This document shows positions 9,770-15,404 of a stretch of DNA of 15,404 bases, piece by piece; the stretch's first letter is position 1, and each line of letters begins with the position of its first letter. The position numbers and the translations under genes were made by a program. This stretch comes from Physocladia obscura. Taxonomy: Eukaryota > Chytridiomycota > Chytridiomycetes > Chytridiales > Chytriomycetaceae. The DNA is taken from NCBI GenBank assembly GCA_027596945.1, contig JADGJH010000676.1:1-15404 (forward strand), given 5' to 3'. The notes below the pieces were generated by a model. That model made no database searches. It was given only the letters and a program-made list of their open reading frames with translations, and was not told where the DNA came from.

Positions 9770-10969
9770 ATGTACCTTTGTAGGGAAGAAAGACATCGGC
9801 AGCGCAAGCAAGCAACGGGAACCGGACATGACGCGTTCATCAGTTACCGCGTCGTCTCGGAAGCTACGTTTGCACGCCTATTGCATTCAAATCTGCAGGA
9901 AAAAGGGCTTGACGTGTTTTTGGATGTCCGCTGTTTGCATGACGGCGAAGACTGGGAGGTTGGATTCAACGAGGGCCTGAAGGACTGCAAAACCGTTCTG
10001 TATTTGTTGAGCAGAGCTTCCCTCGAGATCATGAAGGCAAAGGCGGACAAGGGCGAGGAGGACAACGTGCTGAAGGAAATTAAACTAGGTCTCGAGCGCA
10101 ACTTGTCTGATGGTGTCCGTCTCGTTCCAATTTTGTTATCCAGTTACACGCCAAGCGGCGATCTCGAAGAGTTCAAATTCTCTGCCGCGTACTACACGGA
10201 ACTGCCATCAACTGTAAAGCCAATTCTTGACCAGTTGTTCAAGATGAACGGATTCGATGCACATCCGAAAAAGAGCGAGGATGTTGTAGACCGTTTGATC
10301 CAGGGAAATGTGTTGGCTCCCCCACAACTTCAACCACAATTTTCACAATCACAAGTCGTAGTCAAACCAAACATTCGTCCGCAATGGGAAGCTTCAGCGG
10401 CCAAAGAAACTGAAGTCGATCTCCAGTCGCAAAAGCCTATTTTCTGGCGTCTTCTTACGACTGCAAGCTTGCCACAAGATGCTATTTCTATTGCGGGTTG
10501 GGATCATATCTACCTCGCGCGCTTTCTGGTGCAAGACGAAAAGGTATGCGCTGGTGCGTGCCACAAGAATGCTGCGCCATTTGGAATTTTGAACGGTGGT
10601 ATAGTCGGAAGTAGTGGGAAGTATCAGGTTTTATGTGGAGACAAATCGAGTTTGAAGTGGAAGGGAATGTCGGATGGATTTGGATTTGGTGGATTTGACC
10701 CAGCAACAATGTTTGTTGCGTTAAATGACGGAAAAGTTGCGTGGGGGTTTGGCAGAACATACGTCGAAGTTCCCAATCAATCAAATCCCGATCTTCCACA
10801 GCTTCGGAAGCCAGCTTTTGGTCTTTTTGATCCATTTAATATTGCAGTTTTGACTTACGCATTTGAAGGAGGTATTTATCAGACAAATAGCTATGAAATT
10901 GCCATTTATCGAGCGCGTAGTCCTGAAGAAATCAACAAAAAAGGTGTTTTTTCAAAGTGGTTCAAATAA
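9770..10969 (+). CDS. TIR domain protein with C-terminal DM9 (DUF3421)-like repeats, intronless
   Basis: This is one open frame of 399 residues with A at -3 of the ATG. Residues 19-155 are a TIR domain: box-1 strand DAFISYR (21-27), a helix with FARLLHSNLQEKG, strand LDVFLDV, a BB-loop region CLHDGEDW, then W62-E63 at the position where NAD-cleaving TIR domains carry their catalytic Glu, and strand TVLYLLS (75-81). VRLVPILLS (117-125) is a later core strand. A Gln/Pro linker spans about 180-220. Residues 226-300 fit the DM9 pattern: W, LPQDAI, AGWDHIYLARF, AG, GILNGG, KYQVL and a final LKWK. Residues 300-385 (GFGGFDPATMFVAL, then FGLFDPF and SYEIAIYRAR) look like a second, degenerate copy. 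DM9 repeats in a mollusc protein bind mannose. There is no signal peptide or membrane helix, so it is probably cytosolic. NADase activity and sugar binding are inferred, not shown. Confidence 0.85.
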   Translation: MYLCREERHRQRKQATGTGHDAFISYRVVSEATFARLLHSNLQEKGLDVFLDVRCLHDGEDWEVGFNEGLKDCKTVLYLLSRASLEIMKAKADKGEEDNVLKEIKLGLERNLSDGVRLVPILLSSYTPSGDLEEFKFSAAYYTELPSTVKPILDQLFKMNGFDAHPKKSEDVVDRLIQGNVLAPPQLQPQFSQSQVVVKPNIRPQWEASAAKETEVDLQSQKPIFWRLLTTASLPQDAISIAGWDHIYLARFLVQDEKVCAGACHKNAAPFGILNGGIVGSSGKYQVLCGDKSSLKWKGMSDGFGFGGFDPATMFVALNDGKVAWGFGRTYVEVPNQSNPDLPQLRKPAFGLFDPFNIAVLTYAFEGGIYQTNSYEIAIYRARSPEEINKKGVFSKWFK

Positions 10970-11641
10970 ATATCTGCAATCCGCAAAATATTTCGCGCGT
11001 CATGTACCCTACATTTGAAAGTAGAAAGAGCAGATTTTCTCTGTTAAAAGAATTTCTTGAATTTTTTGTTTATCCAAAAAAGATGATCCAGCTGACTTAT
11101 TGCATAAATACAATGCGAGCTCGATTATTATCGCGCAATCTTCTGCAAATCTCGCAAAAATGGCTGATAAAAAATTTCCATATAAAAAAAAATCCAAGCG
11201 CGAAATAACAACGGATGTCAGTCAATAATGAAGAAGCAATTTTCCACTCAAGTTTTGCTTGCCAATGTTGGAGATAAATGTCATAAAGCTGTGGTTCATT
11301 TGCGAAACATGTATTTACAATTTTTCAGTTTGAAGCAGTAATCGGCGAAGCATGAAACCTGACTATTTCGATTTTTATTATTTAATTATTTCATTGGTCT
11401 TACACTGTAGAGCAAGTATATATTGCAAGATTGAGTGAAGTAAAAAAAAAAGCAGAATGTGACAAAACCGTCAACATCAACAGCCAACAAGTAGTTGCTA
11501 CCTTTATTTTGGAAATCCAAATCTTTAGCAGACTTAAATAATTAAGCATTGCCACAAAAAAAGAAAATCCTGTTTTTTATTATACTTTCAAATTCTGAAA
11601 CCATCAAAAAACAGTTAAAAAAAAATTTAAATAAAAACTTT

Positions 11642-11672
<31 letters not shown>

Positions 11673-12332
11673 AACCATTACTTTTGATGTATCATTGTCA
11701 AGAAGAAGAAGAGGGGAAAAAAAAGAGGAGAGGGGATTTGCTTTTTTTTTCAACCGTGATACAGGTGCGAGTTTGTCGATGTAAATGATTTTTAAATTTG
11801 CTTTTAATTTGATCTGAAGAAATAATATTTATGTGGTATTTTTCTGTTGTGAATGACAATATTAATTTCTTGTCATGTTCTTTGTCTTTTTTTATATTTA
11901 CATCTCTTTGACTTTCCCTCTATCTTATTACTTAGTTTTTTATCTTTATTTCCATGTGTTTTTATAATAACAGAAACAAACGTAATGAAATAAAGCAATA
12001 GTGGTATTAAATTTTGAGTCTATTGATTTCTGGGTGCTGTGTCAAGAGCGCAAAAGATGGGTATACTTTCACGAAAGGCCGAAAACGGAGAAAGAAAAAA
12101 AGCAGGGATAGTTGACAAAAATTTAAGCGATTTCATTTATCATCTTAATATTTCTTTTTTAGCGTGAATGAATGGGCTTGGCTGGGCATGTGACAGGTTT
12201 TTGGGGGTGATTAAATGGAAGAGAAGAAAGGGAAGAAATAATAAAATTTTTCACGGCTCATTTGCAAGTTCCAAGGACACGCACATACCGAGTGAAGAAA
12301 AAGGATCGCATCGTATATAGACATATAGAGAG
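10970..12332. other. 1.36 kb without a convincing gene
   Basis: AT-rich DNA between the TIR gene and the wall-protein gene. It holds a (TTG)10 microsatellite and purine-rich runs (11701-11740, 12080-12100, 12215-12240). A 37-codon ORF starting ATG 11228 has no recognisable features. The last few hundred bases are the likely promoter of the wall-protein gene, with TATATA at about 12315-12320, though that lies too close to the ATG to be a typical TATA box. Confidence 0.5.
11642..11671. repeat. (TTG)10 trinucleotide microsatellite
   Basis: Ten uninterrupted TTG units (CAA on the minus strand) lie in non-coding DNA. It is an uninterrupted tract, unlike the mixed-codon poly-Gln tract in the bZIP gene, so it is likely to vary in length between strains. 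Confidence 0.95.
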
Positions 12333-13242
12333 ATGAACACCAAAGTTATCGCCGCCGCCATCATTGCCGCCGCCACTTCGGCATTTGCAAGCAACGTGCC
12401 TAGTTACGTTGTGCCGTCGGCTATTACCACAACTACGACTACGACTACCACAACTACTACAGCAGCATACACAGCACCGGCTGTTCCGTCAACCACTACT
12501 AGTTCGGCACCCCCTGCCGCCGACTCCGTGACCACTTCTGCTACGGCGGATGCCCCCCCTTACACGCCGCCTGCCGCCTCGACTCCGACCACGGCGGCTC
12601 CTTACTCGGCGCCGGCCTACGTGGCACCAACCACCACCACCACTACTCCTGCGCCGGCTGCCGTGTCGGTGACGACCACGACGACTGCGGCCGTTGTGTA
12701 CTCGCCGCCGGCCGCCGTCGCCGTCGTGACCACCACGACGACTGCAGCGGCGTACTATGCGCCGGCACCCGCCACAACCACCACGACGTCGGCCGCCCCT
12801 GCTGGCAACAAGCCGACGACAACAACTGCCGCCTACTACGCCCCCGCCGCTGTGACCACCACAACCTCGAAGGCGCCCGCCGCAAACACCCCCGCGACTA
12901 CCACCACGACGACTGCGGAGGACGACTGCGAGGAGGAAACCTCCGATGACTGTGAGGACGAGGCCACAGACGACTGCGACGACGATGCTACCACCACCAC
13001 AACGGCCTTCTACACCCCGGCTGCCATTGCCGAGCCCACCACAGCAAAGACGACTTCTGCTTCCCCTGCCGCCAATGTTCCCTATGGTATCCTATCCTAT
13101 TATTCCTCAATCTAACTAACGACTGCTACTCACAGTCCCCGTTACCGTGAAGGCCACTGGTCTGTACAACTCGGCCGCTCAATCAACATCCGCCTCTGTC
13201 GTCCTTGCAGGTCTTGTTGCCGCATACTTTCTGACAATCTAA
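12333..13242 (+). CDS. Thr/Pro/Ala-rich mucin-like GPI-anchored cell-surface protein, two exons
   Basis: The model joins 12333-13086 and 13136-13242 and gives 286 residues. The 49-base intron has donor GTATCC, a perfect CTAACTAAC branch region and acceptor CTCACAG. Residues 1-20 are a clear signal peptide (a Lys then a long Ala/Ile-rich core). The body is dominated by Thr runs alternating with Ala/Pro/Tyr blocks such as AAYYAPA, a substrate type for O-mannosylation. Near 197-220 there are three acidic Cys-containing repeats. The spliced C-terminus has NSAAQSTSAS followed by VVLAGLVAAYFLTI, a typical GPI-attachment signal. It is expected at the plasma membrane or in the wall. Local GC content is much higher than in the flanks, driven by Thr (ACC/ACG) and Ala (GCC) codons. 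Enzymatic function is unlikely. Confidence 0.85.
12921..12992 (+). repeat. Three 24-base tandem units encoding an acidic Cys octapeptide
   Basis: Units at 12921-12944, 12945-12968 and 12969-12992 encode DDCEEETS, DDCEDEAT and DDCDDDAT. Spacing is exact at eight residues, with synonymous and conservative drift between copies. The unit sits in the GPI-anchored protein and breaks an otherwise Cys-free chain. Confidence 0.9.
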
Positions 13243-14047
13243 AGTGCGTTGAAGGAATCTTTGAAAATCAAAGAAACAAGACCCTTGTGTAGCCTTTTTT
13301 TTCTTTTCTAGACTGTGTCTTCTCTCTACTGCTCCCCTTTTCTTTTTTCTCTCTTTTCTCTCTCCGTTCCCATCCTTTTATTTTTCTAATTCAATCATTT
13401 CATCATTCTTGGATTGATTGATCTTGGGGACACCTAGGTTTTTCTTTTTCTTTTTTTTTTTTTGCTGGAATAAACGTATGAATTTATTTTTGGCTATCTT
13501 TAATATTGAGATTGGTTTTTTTTGTGACAAATATAATTTCAAGAAAGAAAAGAAAAACCAAAAAAGTAGTAAGAAAAAGAAAGGAAATGTATTGGTGGAT
13601 ATAATGCTGGCGAAACTCGACGTTGGTAGTTGCAAGTATTCTTTTTTCCTTTGTGATGTCGGACCAAAAAAAAGAAAAAATTTTCCAGGAGGGCTGAAAA
13701 AGTATTGACCCTCCCTCAGTAGTGCAAATAATCAGAAATATTATATGATTATAAAAATTTCACCAATAAGTTAAATATAATATTTGAATGTTACGGAATA
13801 GGGCAGATTCCATTGTGAGAAGGTTTGGATAACAGTCTAGCCAAACATCGAAAAGTTTTTATCCACCTACTCAAGAGGCAACCAAATATTATGATAAAAA
13901 ATCAATCATGAAAGAAGAAGAAAAAGGAGAAGGAGAAAAAGACTGATGAAGAAAAATAGGAAAAATCAAGAAAATATTGATATCTGGGCTTGGAAAGAAA
14001 TACAAAATCATTTGAAAAATTTAGTTTGCTGAAGCGAAAGAAAAGAG
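13243..14047. other. Gap between wall-protein gene and WSC gene
   Basis: 805 bases. The first part is a pyrimidine-rich 3' flank, including a T run near 13450-13463. The open frames at 13378-13708 on both strands are made of homopolymer-derived Lys/Phe runs and are not credible. A purine-rich leader at about 13908-13980 precedes the WSC gene and includes a 12-codon upstream ORF (13908-13946). Confidence 0.5.
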
Positions 14048-15403
14048 ATGGCCGAGTTTTTTGACTGCATGTACTACACAGATACTGCGGCGGGAACTGT
14101 TGAGGCGGGCTACGCAGCGTGCCTACAAACTTGCGCCGCGTCACCGTATGCGGCAATGCGGACGCGGATCAGCGGCGCGGTGAGTCTACATTGTTTGAAA
14201 TTTCGCACCACTCAAAACATCCACCCATTTGCTCTATTGCGTGATCGTTTTCAACAAATCCGATAATCCACTGCGCGCAATCAATTACCTTTTTCCTGAT
14301 CAGACGGTGCAGTGTATTTGCGCCAACGCATCCGATCTGTTGTCTTTCATGGATCTTACCGGTATTGATGTTTGCGATCTTGCCTGTCCCGACGCTACAA
14401 AATCGAATCCTGTTTCGTGTGGAGCATACGATCTTGAGTCTTCTTCGTTCAGGTTCGTGTTTCTTATTTGTTATTCTTTGCAGTTTGTTGGTTAAAGTCT
14501 TGTTTGGATTTCAGTGTGTATCAGTTGGATGCCTCCGTCGCCGTCGCAAGGGCAGGCGCCAGCACACTCGAATCAATTACATCAACTTCTGCAAGTACAA
14601 GCGTAAGTGCAACGACATCTACAACTACACTTGCTGTGCCTAGCCCATTCTTGCCACAATCAACACTTGCCCAATCAAGCGATTCAGTATCTGAAAGTTC
14701 TGGGCTGAAAACTATCGCAACAACCGATCTACATGTTGTGCCATATTCAACGGCGACTACACTCTCTTCAACAACGACGGATACGCCGAATTCGTCAAAC
14801 ACGGCGCTTGTTGCTGGGATTGTTTTTGGTGTGATTGTCATGATAGTGATAGCCATTTGTACATATAAATGGGGCCGATGGAAGGGCAAACAAGATTTAA
14901 TGAATTCGGCATCACTGCAGCACACATTGGCGTCAGCAACAACTAGCGAAAATCCAAAGTCACCTGGCTTATATTCAGACGAGGATCAACTGCTCTTTTC
15001 AACTGTCTATTTATCGCCGAGCCCGACAGACCTGCACAGCAACGGAGGCAACGGTAACGTTGGCGGCAATGGCAACACGGGCCACGGCGACGATGTCCGC
15101 CACCGTGCAGTTGTGACGGCGCTGGCCGCCGTGGCAAAACAGGAACTGAGGAGTATCGACAGCAAGCCATCCGTCGGTATTCTTCTTCCTCCGCCCCCAC
15201 CAACGCTGCGACCATACGGCGGCATCGGCAGTGTCGAGTCAGTGGCAATCGTAGACACGGAGACGAGCAGGATTTCGGAATTGTCAAATGATCACGCGAT
15301 GAATATACAAAAGATGACTGAGATTCCCATGCCATATTCAACATTCAGTCGGAACCCGATGACACGAAAAAGTGGGGATGAAGACTCGGTGTTCAGTTTT
15401 TAG
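14048..15403 (+). CDS. WSC-domain single-pass membrane protein (sensor-like), three exons
   Basis: The model joins 14048-14179, 14304-14452 and 14515-15403 and gives 389 residues. The introns are 124 and 62 bases (GTGAGT...GATCAG, GTTCGT...TTTCAG). Residues 5-97 form a WSC domain with its expected eight cysteines (C7, C25, C29, C48, C50, C68, C72, C83) and the closing SVYQL after splicing. A Ser/Thr-rich stalk (about 105-185) is followed by one membrane helix at about 190-210 and a basic stop-transfer KWGRWKGK. The 175-residue tail has a Gly/Asn stretch, a poly-Pro run LLPPPPPTLRP and a final acidic-aromatic DEDSVFSF. The order matches fungal Wsc sensors, which detect wall stress and signal through Rho1 in yeast. 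The oddity is that the WSC domain begins seven residues from the Met with no signal peptide, so an upstream exon may be missing from this model. The tail ends one base before the window does. Confidence 0.8.
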
Positions 15404-15404
15404 A

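Noticed and set aside
9657..9784. An upstream exon for the TIR gene (ATG 9657 or 9666, donor GTTAAG at 9682, acceptor TTTGTAG at 9783)
   Set aside because: The joined exons are out of phase with the TIR frame, whereas ATG 9770 is in frame with a good context.
11228..11341. A 37-residue ORF starting ATG 11228
   Set aside because: No domain, no signal peptide, no conserved feature, and it sits in AT-rich intergenic DNA.
13378..13708. Open frames of 85-96 codons on both strands
   Set aside because: They consist mostly of Phe/Lys runs from T and A homopolymers.
13688..13717. Inverted repeat GGAGGG...CCCTCC as a possible structured RNA or terminator
   Set aside because: A six-base stem with a loop of about 15 bases is too weak to support a feature.
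14521..15344. Minus-strand open frames of about 133 codons opposite the WSC gene
   Set aside because: They are antisense shadows of the Ser/Thr-rich stalk and the tail; no domain or splice support.
1..15404. tRNA, rRNA, CRISPR or intact transposon
   Set aside because: No tRNA B-box in a foldable context, no rRNA-like sequence, no CRISPR-type spaced repeats, and no transposase or reverse transcriptase motifs were seen on either strand.

Overview
The window reads as nuclear DNA of a fungus, most likely a chytrid-like (zoosporic) lineage. Most genes are interrupted by short introns of about 49-129 bases with GT...AG ends; one (13087-13135) carries a perfect CTAAC branch point. Several products are typically fungal: a bZIP factor of the Pap1/Yap1 type, a Thr-rich GPI-anchored wall protein, a WSC sensor-like membrane protein and a fungal-type LCCL membrane protein. 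Intergenic DNA is AT-rich with many homopolymer tracts. The exact taxon cannot be read from the sequence. All gene models below were assembled by eye from splice sites and reading-frame continuity.

Layout. Bases 92-1386 (minus) encode a two-exon bZIP protein of 407 residues with a poly-Q tract and a Cys cluster. Head-to-head with it, 1999-3392 (plus, four exons) encodes a 359-residue homologue of the glutamate-cysteine ligase modifier subunit (glutathione synthesis). An 826-base gap with only fragments (3393-4218) follows. Then come two minus-strand genes: an intronless F-box protein (4219-5352) and, upstream of it, a three-exon single-pass membrane protein (5470-6219). Only 73 bases separate the latter's start codon from the start of a five-exon, 690-residue LCCL-domain polytopic membrane protein on the plus strand (6293-8616). 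After about 1.15 kb without a convincing gene, an intronless gene (9770-10969, plus) encodes a TIR domain joined to a region that reads as two degenerate DM9 (DUF3421) lectin-like repeats. After another 1.36 kb without a gene there is a Thr/Pro/Ala-rich GPI-anchored wall protein (12333-13242, two exons), then a WSC-domain membrane protein (14048-15403, three exons) that ends one base before the window does.

How they may relate. The bZIP/glutathione pair shares one 612-base divergent promoter region and suggests a redox-stress link. The LCCL, mucin-like and WSC genes are all cell-surface or membrane products. The TIR-DM9 fusion is the most unusual item: a signalling or NADase-type domain attached to a putative carbohydrate-recognition module, which looks like an innate-immunity-style architecture in a fungus.
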